Source of the DNA: Dyella_B humi | Lineage (GTDB): Bacteria > Pseudomonadota > Gammaproteobacteria > Xanthomonadales > Rhodanobacteraceae | Assembly: GCF_044904605.1 (NCBI RefSeq) | Contig: NZ_JADIKI010000021.1 | Location: 186,001-250,000, forward strand | Length of the DNA: 64,000 bases | Direction of reading: 5' to 3' | Shown: piece by piece, positions 44,152 to 52,947 of the stretch | Layout: each line of letters starts with the position of its first letter | Numbering within the stretch: the first letter of the stretch is position 1 | The notes under the pieces: model-generated | What the model was told of the DNA's origin: nothing | The model's input: the letters and a program-made list of their open reading frames with translations, nothing else | Databases searched by the model: none | Position numbers and translations under genes: made by a program

Positions 44152-46374
44152 TCATGGGCTTTCCCCATCCACCGGATCGCCATAAAACATACCGCGTCCA
44201 CTAGTCGCGAAATACACGCGCCCGAACAAGCGTGGATCGCCGGTAATCAGCCGCTGACCACCATAACGATGTGCATCATCATCGATACGTAACCAATGCA
44301 CGCCATCGTCGGTGGAACGATAAAGACCGTACACGCCGGCATGCTGTCCCGCGGCGAATACGGTAGGAAACGCGCTGCCCGGCGCGGCCTTGCCGAACCC
44401 GAAATCGCGCGCATTGGCCAATTCGCCCAACTGCATCACGGCGCTGCCATCATCGCGCGCACGCAGCAGCCCCAGGCCAAGGCCGCTCACGTACACCACG
44501 CCCGCGGCGTCGGACGCAGCGCGCATCTGCACCACATAGCCATGCTTCACCCGTTCGCCCAGCGCACCGGCGATGGGCTGGAAGTGCTCACCGCCATCGC
44601 GGCTGACGAATACCTGGCGCGACTTGCCGTCGTAAGCATAGAAACGTTTTGGGTCGAAGCGGTCGCTCAGCAGATGCGCCTGCGGCGACAAGCCTTGCAC
44701 CGGCAGCCAATGCTTGCCGAAATCGTGCGTGAGGTAGGCATGGGGCGCATCCCGCGGGAACCACAGCACTGTCGAACCGTCGGCGGCTACGGCGATGGTG
44801 CCAGCGCCCTGCCCCGGCTGTTCGGGTTCACTGGCAAAGGCCCGCCAATGCATCCCGCCGTCTTCCGAGTAAGCGGCACGTATGGCCGGATCAAAGGGTT
44901 TGCGAAGGTATCCGCTGCGCACGATCAGCGCCGGCTTGCTCTGCGCGAAATCGATGCTTTCGCTATTGGCGTAACGCGGCGGTGCGGTGAACTGCAGCGG
45001 CGCAACGTCGAGATCATCGTGTTTGTAACCATCCAGATCGCCGATCGCGCTCAGCAGATGCGCACCTTGCGGCGGGCTGATCAAGTCCAGCCCAACGGTT
45101 TCTTCCAGGCCACGATCCTGGAATTGCCAGTGCACGGTGCCGTTCTTGTCGGCATTGCGCATATCGGTGGACATCCATACGCCGTAGCCAGTTACGAACC
45201 ACACGCGATCGGCGTCGTACGGATCGATCGCGATGGAAGCAAGCCAGTGCGGCGTATGCTCGCGCGTCCAGACGGCATCGCTGTTGTCGAACTGCGAGCG
45301 AGCGAAAATTTCCTGCCAGTGATGGCCGCCGTCGGTGCTGCGGAACAATTCGTCCTTGGGCGTGTAGTGCGCGAAGGTGGCGGTCATCACCACCTTGGGA
45401 TCACGTGGGTCGACCGCCACCACACCCCAGCCATAGCCGCTCGGTGTTCCGATCACGTGTGGCAGCGGCGTGATGTCGGTCCAACGCTGCGCGGCGGGCT
45501 CGTATTTCCACACCGCACCGTCGTGCATGCTGTCGGGGCCCGGCTCGTCGCCGTAGCTCAGGTAATATGCCCCGTCACCGGCACGCACCATGTGATTGGG
45601 TCGCAAGCCGGCGGGCTGTCCGGATACGATGTTCCATGTGCGCCCGCCATCGATCGAGCGGAACAGGCCTGCTTCGTTGGTGGAAACACCAGCATAAAGC
45701 GTGGTGGATGGCCTGCCCGGCGAACCACTGGCTGGATCGAACACCACGAATACGATGCCGATGGCTTGCTGCCGCCAGTTGCTTTTCGCGCTGGCCGATG
45801 ACGAAGTGGCCACGGCTGGAAAGCTGTCGACGTGCACCCAATGCGCGCCGTAATCGTCACTGCGCCACAAGCCCGCGTCGCGCGAGCCGAGAAACAAAAT
45901 GCGCCCATCGTTGGGATCTACCGCCATCCGCTCGCCGTCGCTGCGTCCTAGCTCATTGCCGCCCATCTTGAACGGCAGATCGGCGCGCTGAAAATGTGCG
46001 CCGCGGTCAGTCGAGCGCAGTACGGCTGCGTTGCCTACGCGTGGGTCGTTGTAAGTGCCGGAAAGGAGATAAAGACGATCGGGATCGTGCGGATCGACAG
46101 CAAGGCTGTCGATGCCGAGCAGATTGTTGTCTTGCGCGCTGACCCAATCGGTAAGCGCGGCCCAACGCATGGCGGACTGGTCCCAGCGATAAGCGCCACC
46201 GACGTCAGTGCGGGCGTAAAGCAGACCCTCGGCGGCGGGTTGATAAATTAGGCCGCTGACGAAGCCGCCGCCGCCGATGCGGACGCTGGTGAAGTGGTAG
46301 GGGGTAGTAGGTTCGGAAGCCTGGAGATTGACAGCAAGTAATAGTGAACAGGCAGCGGCAAAATATCGATACAT
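44152..46374 (-). CDS. Secreted GH74 xyloglucanase (BNR beta-propellers)
   Basis: A 740-residue protein with a signal peptide (YFAAACSLLLAVNLQA). It has the double seven-bladed propeller of GH74: FTSVRIGGGGFVSGLIYQP, then YARTDVGGAYRW with candidate catalytic Asp57, BNR Asp-box repeats (RSTDRGAHF, RSDDYGAHW, RSIDGGRTW, RSTDGGHHW), and SAIGDLDGYKHDD near the middle where the second catalytic Asp is expected. The start at 46374 was chosen because anything upstream is a translated palindromic repeat (FRRRPESS...SGLRRND). GH74 endo-cleaves the xyloglucan backbone. It sits between the TonB-dependent receptor and the GH35 gene. Confidence 0.92.
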   Translation of the reverse strand: MYRYFAAACSLLLAVNLQASEPTTPYHFTSVRIGGGGFVSGLIYQPAAEGLLYARTDVGGAYRWDQSAMRWAALTDWVSAQDNNLLGIDSLAVDPHDPDRLYLLSGTYNDPRVGNAAVLRSTDRGAHFQRADLPFKMGGNELGRSDGERMAVDPNDGRILFLGSRDAGLWRSDDYGAHWVHVDSFPAVATSSSASAKSNWRQQAIGIVFVVFDPASGSPGRPSTTLYAGVSTNEAGLFRSIDGGRTWNIVSGQPAGLRPNHMVRAGDGAYYLSYGDEPGPDSMHDGAVWKYEPAAQRWTDITPLPHVIGTPSGYGWGVVAVDPRDPKVVMTATFAHYTPKDELFRSTDGGHHWQEIFARSQFDNSDAVWTREHTPHWLASIAIDPYDADRVWFVTGYGVWMSTDMRNADKNGTVHWQFQDRGLEETVGLDLISPPQGAHLLSAIGDLDGYKHDDLDVAPLQFTAPPRYANSESIDFAQSKPALIVRSGYLRKPFDPAIRAAYSEDGGMHWRAFASEPEQPGQGAGTIAVAADGSTVLWFPRDAPHAYLTHDFGKHWLPVQGLSPQAHLLSDRFDPKRFYAYDGKSRQVFVSRDGGEHFQPIAGALGERVKHGYVVQMRAASDAAGVVYVSGLGLGLLRARDDGSAVMQLGELANARDFGFGKAAPGSAFPTVFAAGQHAGVYGLYRSTDDGVHWLRIDDDAHRYGGQRLITGDPRLFGRVYFATSGRGMFYGDPVDGESP

Positions 46375-46400
46375 TTTCCGGAAGCTTGTTCTTGCCTTAC

Positions 46401-46520
46401 CGTCATTCCGGCGAAGGCCGGAATCCAGTTTAAATATGCGTCCGAAGGACACGACATCCTTTATGTTGAATGCTTCGCACAACGTGTTTGAACTGGATTC
46501 CGGCCTTCGCCGGAATGACG
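46401..46520. repeat. Paired 27-bp CGTCATTCC...GGAATCCA repeat between GH74 and the TonB-dependent receptor
   Basis: The arms 46401-46427 and 46494-46520 are perfect 27-bp inverted copies, extending a few bases further (CCAGTT/AACTGG). A translated copy yields the tell-tale string FRRRPESS...LDSGLRRND, a common sign of this repeat class being misread as coding. It lies with another G-rich hairpin pair (about 46555-46620). Confidence 0.92.
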
Positions 46521-46544
46521 ATGTGAAAGTTCGCAGCAAGATTG

Positions 46545-46622
46545 GCCCCTCACCCCAACCCTCTCCCCAGCGGGGAGAGGGAGTAGAGCAGCATCCCTCT
46601 CCCTGCTGGGGAGAGGGACTTA
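46545..46622. repeat. CTCTCCCC/GGGGAGAG hairpin pair
   Basis: CCTCTCCCCAGCGGGGAGAGGG and, 20 bp on, CCCTCTCCCTGCTGGGGAGAGGG form two GC-rich hairpins between the GH74 repeat and the end of the TonB-dependent receptor gene. On the minus strand they are placed to act as a transcript-end or stabilising structure. A related short hairpin (CTCCCTCTCCATCCGGAGAGAG) is seen near 44097. Confidence 0.6.
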
Positions 46623-46634
46623 CACGCCGCTTCA

Positions 46635-49600
46635 TCAGAACGTAGCCCGCATCACCAGCTCATAGCGTCGGTCAGTGACGAACCAGCCACGCGGGTACAA
46701 GTTATAGTCCACGACGCCATTGCCGTAGCTGGTCGGACCCATGATCGTCTTCACCGTCGAGTTGGTGAGATTGTTCATCGTCAGGCCAACCTGCACGTTC
46801 TTATTGACCGTGTAGAACACCGAGGCGTCGAGCTGGCCATAGCTGTCCGACCACATCGGCAAGTGCGTGTTGGCGTCGCTGGTGCTGAGCAGGTAGCGCG
46901 AACGCCAACTATAGGCCAGGCGTGCCTGCCAACTGCCGAGCTGGTACATGCCGGCCAGATTGAAGCTGTTCCTGGACAGGCCGACCATCGGCAGCGGGAA
47001 GCCGGTGACCACTGCGCCGCTATACGGGTTGGTGGCTGTATTGATGCCGCCCTCGCTGTGCACGTAGGTGTAGTTGGCCTGCATGCCCAGGCCTTTCAGC
47101 CAACCCGGCAGGAAGTCGTAGAACTGGTTGTAACCAATCTCGGCGCCGCGAATCATGCCGGTGCCGATGTTGTACGGACGCGTCACCGACCATTGCTGGT
47201 TGTTGTACGTCTCCGTATACGTTTCCTGGGCGATGTAATTGCCGATGTCCTTGAAGAAGGCGGTGGTATACAACGAGCCAGTTGGCGCGAAGTACCATTC
47301 CAGCGCGGTGTCGTACTGCTTGGCGATCATCGGCTTCAGGTCGGGGTTGCCGGCCGTGCCCGTCCATTGCGTGACGGCGGTCTTGTCCGTGTTGATCGTT
47401 GCGCCCAACAGCAGGAATGGCTGCATCTGGGCGAAATCCGGACGCGTCATCGCTTTGGATGCAGCCAGTCGCCATTGCAGATCGTCGGTCAGCTTGAAGC
47501 GCAGGTTGAAGCTGGGCAGCGCATTCTGATAGTGGCCGCTGCCGCTGAGTCCGAAATATTGGCCGGTGTACTCCGCCATCAACGCTGGCGGAAGGTCATT
47601 GCCGGCCAAGTTCGGGTATTGGCCTTCGCCATTCGTCCGTTCACTGGTGCGCACCAGGCGCACGCCAATGTTGCCGTCGACCGGAATACCCAAGGCACTG
47701 TCATTACCGAAATACAGAATGCCGTAGGCTGCCTGAGTCTTCTCGCCCTGACTGTTGAGATCACCTGGGGTGATCTGCACCGGCTTCCAGCCGCCGGACG
47801 CTTCGATGGATTTCAGGATCGAGTAGGCCTGCGAATAGTTGGTCGCCAGCGAACCGTTGGGGAAGTACAGCGAAGGCACCGTGACCTGGCCGCGGAAGAA
47901 TCCGCTGAACGAATACAGCGAAGCATAGTTGGGCAGACTACTGTTCATGGTAGCCAAGCCGCTCGGCGTATTGATCGTCGCCCACGGCTGGGTGATCGGC
48001 CCCCAGTTGTAACCGGTGCTCACGTTGTCTTCGCTGCGGCTGGTGGCACGCACACCGAACTTCATGTACTGCAGCCATTTGCTATCCTCGAAATCGTATT
48101 CAAGGTCGAGGCGAGCAGCGCGTTCCATGCCGCTTTCGTTCTCCTTATGGTCCATCGCTGCGGACCAGAAGTAGTTTGCGGCGTTGTTGACATAGCCCGC
48201 GGGATTGATCGTAACCATGGGCATGCCATGGCTGCCGTTGGTGCTAAGGAATACGCCTGGCAGATAGGTCTGGCTGAAGACGGTGAAATCGGTCTCGTCA
48301 CTGTTGGATTTCACCAACTGTAGATCGCCACTCAGGATCATGTGGTCGTTGAGGTTGTACTTGAAGCCGTTCGACCAATCGGTCGTCGTGGTGGTCTGCA
48401 CCTGATAGCGGGTATCACCATTGAAGGCCACGCCGTTCTGGCTGGCCGGGTAGTTACCGCGCCAGGTATCGGAATTCAGGTAGCCGCTCTGGAAGATGCC
48501 CTGACCGTTGTAATTGAACGTGGTGCCGTTCGCCGGCGTGATGTCGGAATTGCTGTCGGCGAAAATGGCACCGTGCTCAAGCCAGTTCATGTCGTACTTG
48601 GAGCGTATGAACTGGGAATAGATTTCCAGGTTCTGGGTCGGCCGCCATTGCAGAGCACCGGCAAGTCCCATGCGCCGGCGCTGGAAGTCCAGCGTGCGCC
48701 AGTCCGCTCCGCCCGGCACGTATACCGTGCTCAGGCCACTACCGGCGGTCGCCGCCGCATCGGTGCGCCTGGTGAAGGGCTCGAGCTGGATACCATCGGT
48801 CTGGCTGGACAGCTCCGAGTAGGACACGTTGAGCAAGGCGCCGAATTCGCCGAGGCTCTCGCTCTTCCAGCGATTGCTGTAAAGGAACGATGCGGACGGC
48901 TTGCTCTTCTTCGAAATGTCCCCTTCGTTGACGCCGGTGGAAAAACCGACCTGCTGACCCGGCGCATCGAACGGCATGCGCGTGCGCAAATTCACCGTGC
49001 CGCCGATGCCGCCTTCGGTGATCTCAGCGCTGGGGTTCTTGTACACATCCACGCCGGCCATCAATTCGGCCGGGATGTCTTCGAAGCTCAAGCCGCGCCC
49101 GCTGTTGGCGGAAAAGGTGTCGCGCCCGTTCAGCTGGCTGGAAACCTGAGTCAGGCCGCGGATCATCACACCACTGCCTTCGCCGGCGGGGTGGTCCGCA
49201 TCGTTGGGCGAGACGAAGCGATCGATGGTCACGCCACTGATGCGCTGTAGCGTCTCGGTGACGCTGCGGTCGGGCAAGGCGTTGATGTCCACCGCGGTAA
49301 CAGAATCCACGATCTGGGTGGCGTTCTGTTTCAGCTGCTGCGCCGATTCCAGGCTCGCGCGGATGCCGGTGACGGTAACTGCCGCCAGGTTCTTGGCTTC
49401 TTCTTTTTTCTTCTTTGCCGGGCCGGTGGTCGGCGCCCCGGTTTGGTCACTGGGACCGGATTGCACAGACGTACCGCTGTTGCCGGAGGCGGATGCTGCA
49501 TCCTGAGCGTGCACGGAGGTCGCACCGTATGTGAAGGCCAATCCCATCGCTACCGCTACCGCCAATTTGGCGCTGGATACGGCCTTGGACCGCACAGGAC

Positions 49601-49643
49601 GTACGACATCGTGCATTTCGGATGCTTGCACTTTCCCGATCAT
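46635..49643 (-). CDS. TonB-dependent receptor for plant oligosaccharides
   Basis: A 1002-residue outer-membrane protein. The signal peptide (LAVAVAMGLAFTYGATSVHAQ) is followed by a long low-complexity linker and a plug domain (AVTVTGIRASLESAQQLKQN; DSVTAVDINALPDRSVTETL; QRISGVTIDRF). The large barrel ends in an aromatic residue (RRYELVMRATF). This long form with the VTGIRASL plug is the Xanthomonadales/Caulobacter carbohydrate receptor type. The ATG at 49643 has GGGGAG about ten bases upstream. Its co-direction with GH74, GH35 and GH3 suggests it imports xyloglucan oligosaccharides, with energy from TonB-ExbBD. Confidence 0.92.
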   Translation of the reverse strand: MIGKVQASEMHDVVRPVRSKAVSSAKLAVAVAMGLAFTYGATSVHAQDAASASGNSGTSVQSGPSDQTGAPTTGPAKKKKEEAKNLAAVTVTGIRASLESAQQLKQNATQIVDSVTAVDINALPDRSVTETLQRISGVTIDRFVSPNDADHPAGEGSGVMIRGLTQVSSQLNGRDTFSANSGRGLSFEDIPAELMAGVDVYKNPSAEITEGGIGGTVNLRTRMPFDAPGQQVGFSTGVNEGDISKKSKPSASFLYSNRWKSESLGEFGALLNVSYSELSSQTDGIQLEPFTRRTDAAATAGSGLSTVYVPGGADWRTLDFQRRRMGLAGALQWRPTQNLEIYSQFIRSKYDMNWLEHGAIFADSNSDITPANGTTFNYNGQGIFQSGYLNSDTWRGNYPASQNGVAFNGDTRYQVQTTTTTDWSNGFKYNLNDHMILSGDLQLVKSNSDETDFTVFSQTYLPGVFLSTNGSHGMPMVTINPAGYVNNAANYFWSAAMDHKENESGMERAARLDLEYDFEDSKWLQYMKFGVRATSRSEDNVSTGYNWGPITQPWATINTPSGLATMNSSLPNYASLYSFSGFFRGQVTVPSLYFPNGSLATNYSQAYSILKSIEASGGWKPVQITPGDLNSQGEKTQAAYGILYFGNDSALGIPVDGNIGVRLVRTSERTNGEGQYPNLAGNDLPPALMAEYTGQYFGLSGSGHYQNALPSFNLRFKLTDDLQWRLAASKAMTRPDFAQMQPFLLLGATINTDKTAVTQWTGTAGNPDLKPMIAKQYDTALEWYFAPTGSLYTTAFFKDIGNYIAQETYTETYNNQQWSVTRPYNIGTGMIRGAEIGYNQFYDFLPGWLKGLGMQANYTYVHSEGGINTATNPYSGAVVTGFPLPMVGLSRNSFNLAGMYQLGSWQARLAYSWRSRYLLSTSDANTHLPMWSDSYGQLDASVFYTVNKNVQVGLTMNNLTNSTVKTIMGPTSYGNGVVDYNLYPRGWFVTDRRYELVMRATF

Positions 49644-50809
49644 AAGCAATGTTCTCCCCACAGTTACCCGTGCCGGCAGGCCTTGGCCTGTCAGCTGTTC
49701 TTGTCATTTCGGGCCACCAGCCCGATTGGTGCATCCGCGGCAGACTCCCCTATTTCGTTGTCAACCGCTTCACGATGCTTGCAGTGGATGCTGCGGCTTA
49801 GCTTTTTGTCGGGCAATTACGAAATTGATGGAGCGAGTTAACGTTTCTTCGTTTGCGGTTGCCACATTGCATCGATCCAAATGGCTAATTGGGCTGGTTT
49901 TTTCGGTTTTCGGCTTTCTGAAATTTTGGTGGCTTGTGAGGGTGCCGCGGCCCGCTGTGTGGATGACTGCTTTGGCTTGCCTGGTGATGAGCCGCCTTTG
50001 TTTTGCAGTCTCATGCCGTCGTGCCTGTCTTCACACACGACCACCGCCACATCAGCAAGCACACCAAGTACGACGACGTTTTTCGTAAAGCCTCCTGATG
50101 CGACGACTCGCAAAGAGACTTCTTGAGTGCACAGCTCTCCCTTCGTGAGAGGGTGCCGACAAGCCTGCCCTCGACTTGATCGGGGGGCGGGAGAAGTTCG
50201 ACCGAGGCGCTGCGCTGACGTCTTGCGCACGCCGTTGTGATCGCGCACTGATCACACCCTCACTTCAACCCCTCTCCTCGCGCGGCCGTCACGTCTACTT
50301 GCAGCAGGCGACGAAACTTCTTCTTTGGATATCCATGCAGCGACCCATGAAACGCAAACAACAAACAGAACGTTGAGTCTGGCCACTGTTTCATCGCTGA
50401 TACAACTCAACAGCTATCAGAAAAATTCTGCGTCATCACTCTCAGTAAATAGCGCATACAGCGAGTCACATATCTGTCGCACACAATGCATCTCCACTGC
50501 ACATTCATGAACACACCACACATACAACATTCCAAATTCCACACGAGCAACACACACTTTTTACGATGATCACAGCTACACAACACAGCGGTGCGCAAAC
50601 CCAATGCTTCACGCAACAATCACTTTCAAAAGAATTTCTACTATCACAATCTTGAATGAAAATATGCGATTTACAGCTCGTTTCTTAACGTCACATACAC
50701 TGCCAAACTCATAGGATCGCCCACCAAGCACTACGTGTGTTGTGCAATGTCCGCGACGGAAGCAGGGGCCATCGCGCTACATGTGAAAGTCGTGTAGTCG
50801 GGAGAATCC
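49644..50809. other. Long gene-poor spacer with a low-G+C leader before the exopolysaccharide operon
   Basis: About 1.17 kb without a supportable gene between the receptor and the exopolysaccharide locus. The left half has ordinary G+C with chance frames. From about 50380 to 50710 the sequence is distinctly A+T-rich, with many CACA and TTTTC stretches. It probably holds the divergent promoter of the receptor and the main promoter and untranslated leader of the exopolysaccharide operon. No terminator, riboswitch or RNA was identified with confidence. Confidence 0.55.
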
Positions 50810-51958
50810 ATGCAGTACCGGATGCTAATTTCGTGCGTTATCGCAGCTTCGTCCTCTACCTCCGCCATGATTCTGCTCTATCACCATGCAGAGTCTATCG
50901 GGCTCGTCGATCGACCCAACGAACGCAAGCGGCACGTGGGGAACATTCCACTCATCGGCGGCTTATCCGCGCTCTTCGGCATCATCGTCAGCATGTGCTT
51001 CGAAGGACAATCGCTTCTGTTCACGAACGCACTGCTAGGAACCGGCGCCGTACTCGCACTCACCGGCGCGCTGGATGATCGCTTCGATCTCAGCGTGCGC
51101 ATGCGCCTGCTGGTGCAGACGGCCGCCGTGCTCACCATGATCTATTGCACCGGCGTGTATGTGCACACGCTTGGACATCTGTTTGGTTACAACCTCGAAC
51201 TCGGCACGGCCGGCATTCCGCTCACCTTGATCGCAGTGGTCGGCCTGCTCAACGCGTTCAACATGATGGATGGCATCGATGGCCTGGCGGGCATGCTCAC
51301 GCTGGTGAGCATTGGCGCGATCAGTGTGTTTCAAGGCTTTTCGCAGTGGCACAGCGTCATTCTGCTGTTGCTGCTAGCCGCTGCGCTATTGCCTGATCTT
51401 GCTGCCAACTTGGAATTGGTCGGACGCAAGGTGTTCCTGGGCGACGCCGGTAGCGTCATGATCGGTTACTTCCTGGCGTGGACGTTGATCCAGCTCAGCC
51501 AGCAACCCCATCCGCATCTGTCGACCGTGGACGTACTCTGGTGCGTCGCGCTGCCCGTGCTCGACACATTCGCCGTGATGATGCGTCGCATACGCGCAGG
51601 CAAGTCGCCGTTCAAACCCGACCGCGGCCATATCCATCACATCATGATGAATGCCGGTTTCAGCGCGCACACCACGTTAGTGCTACTGGTGGGCTTGGCG
51701 ATGGCGCTGGTTTGCATGGGCACCTTGACACGCAATCTCGCACCCGGCAGCAACCTGCTTACTTTCGTCGCGATCACCCTTATTTATGTTGCCTTGACCG
51801 GCCGGCTCTATCGCGCGCAGCAAGCTCGCCAGCCGTCCGACGCTACCGCAACGCAATCGCTGGCACCAATGATCGCGCATTTGCATCTGTCGGCGTTGAG
51901 CTATCAGGACCCTGACGAAGACTCCGATGAGGAGACCGTGAAATCCTCCGAGCAATGA
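50810..51958 (+). CDS. WecA/MraY-type undecaprenyl-phosphate sugar-1-phosphate transferase
   Basis: A 382-residue polytopic membrane protein. It carries the family's catalytic motifs: GALDDRFDLSVRMRLLVQT (DD region), NAFNMMDGIDGLAG (Mg2+-binding Asp), FLGDAGSVMIGY and the HIHH box (DRGHIHHIMM). Such enzymes attach the first sugar phosphate to undecaprenyl phosphate and so start exopolysaccharide or O-antigen repeat units; GlcNAc-1-phosphate is usual but not certain. A C-terminal extension rich in Asp and Glu is cytoplasmic. It opens the plus-strand exopolysaccharide operon and overlaps the next gene by 4 bp. Confidence 0.92.
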   Translation: MQYRMLISCVIAASSSTSAMILLYHHAESIGLVDRPNERKRHVGNIPLIGGLSALFGIIVSMCFEGQSLLFTNALLGTGAVLALTGALDDRFDLSVRMRLLVQTAAVLTMIYCTGVYVHTLGHLFGYNLELGTAGIPLTLIAVVGLLNAFNMMDGIDGLAGMLTLVSIGAISVFQGFSQWHSVILLLLLAAALLPDLAANLELVGRKVFLGDAGSVMIGYFLAWTLIQLSQQPHPHLSTVDVLWCVALPVLDTFAVMMRRIRAGKSPFKPDRGHIHHIMMNAGFSAHTTLVLLVGLAMALVCMGTLTRNLAPGSNLLTFVAITLIYVALTGRLYRAQQARQPSDATATQSLAPMIAHLHLSALSYQDPDEDSDEETVKSSEQ

Positions 51959-52947
51959 CGAATCCGAAAGACTACCGCGCTAGCCGATCAGAGAATCAGG
52001 ACGTGGTTACCATGGGTCGAAAGAACAATGTAATGCCAATGATGGAAGAACCGAATACCGTCGAGACGAATGCCGTCGAGGAATGGACCAGCCACGATCT
52101 GCGCAACATCCGTCCCGGCGATACGGTGCCAGTCAGCGTGGTGGTGCCGTGCTTTCGTTGCGCGCATACGATCGATCACGCCGTGGCATCAGTGGCAGCG
52201 CAGATGGTTCTTCCCGCCGAGGTGCTATTGGTGGATGACGGTAGCAACGATGGCACGCTCGAGCGCCTGTCGGAAGTTGCGCGCAACTATCCACCCGGCT
52301 GGGTCAAAGTGATCGCCATGCCACGCAACTCGGGCCCATCGGCAGCACGCAATCGTGGCTGGGAACAGGCCAGTCAGCCATGGGTCGCGTTTCTGGATGC
52401 CGACGACAGCTGGCATCCGCAAAAGCTGAAACTGCAGATGGAAGTGCTAGCCGACGATCCGCAGATCGCGCTGATCGCGCACGAGATGAATGTGCAAACG
52501 CGCGCGACGCCGGCGCCGCCATTGCGCTATCCGCTTCAGGTTCGCGTCTTACCGAACCGTCTGTTGATGTTCCGTAGCCCGCTCCCGACCGCCTCGATCG
52601 TGCTTCGCCGCGACCTGCCCTTCCGTTTCGACGAAACCCGCTGGCGCGCGGAAGACTTCATGCTGTGGGCGCAGATTCTGCTGTCTGGCTACCGCTGCGC
52701 AAGGCTCAACCAAGTGCTGGCCTCGTGGCACAAGCCCCCGTTCGGCGCGAGCGGATTGAGCGGCGATCTGGCCGCCATGTACGAAGCCGCCGTGGATGTT
52801 CGTAAGACCTTGCATCAACAGGGCTTGCTGAGCTGGTGGCAATGGCAGCTTGCCGATGCCATGAGCCTGGTGCGCTATGCACGGCGGCGCGTGATCACCT
52901 ACGCGCGTCAACATGAAGGTTGGCCGATGGTCAGGCGCAGCGCATGA
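51955..52947 (+). CDS. GT2 family glycosyltransferase
   Basis: A 330-residue cytoplasmic transferase of the GT-A fold. Motifs: VSVVVPCFRCAHTIDHAVAS at the N-terminus, LLVDDGSNDGT, RNSGPSAARNRGWEQASQPW and the metal-binding FLDADD at about 143-148. It is paralogous to the GT2 gene at 62736 (VSVVVPCFRC...TID.A.AS, PAEVLLV.DGS.DGTL), so the locus probably arose with an internal duplication. It overlaps both neighbours by 4 bp and should extend the lipid-linked repeat unit. Confidence 0.92.
   Translation: MTNPKDYRASRSENQDVVTMGRKNNVMPMMEEPNTVETNAVEEWTSHDLRNIRPGDTVPVSVVVPCFRCAHTIDHAVASVAAQMVLPAEVLLVDDGSNDGTLERLSEVARNYPPGWVKVIAMPRNSGPSAARNRGWEQASQPWVAFLDADDSWHPQKLKLQMEVLADDPQIALIAHEMNVQTRATPAPPLRYPLQVRVLPNRLLMFRSPLPTASIVLRRDLPFRFDETRWRAEDFMLWAQILLSGYRCARLNQVLASWHKPPFGASGLSGDLAAMYEAAVDVRKTLHQQGLLSWWQWQLADAMSLVRYARRRVITYARQHEGWPMVRRSA

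Noticed and set aside
46375..46635. N-terminal extension of the GH74 protein of 87 residues
   Set aside because: It is a translation of the palindromic repeat (FRRRPESS...SGLRRND), and a signal peptide starts exactly at the downstream ATG.
49531..50248. Frames of 130-185 codons on both strands in the receptor upstream region
   Set aside because: Low-complexity or overlapping the receptor's signal-peptide region; no family features on either strand.
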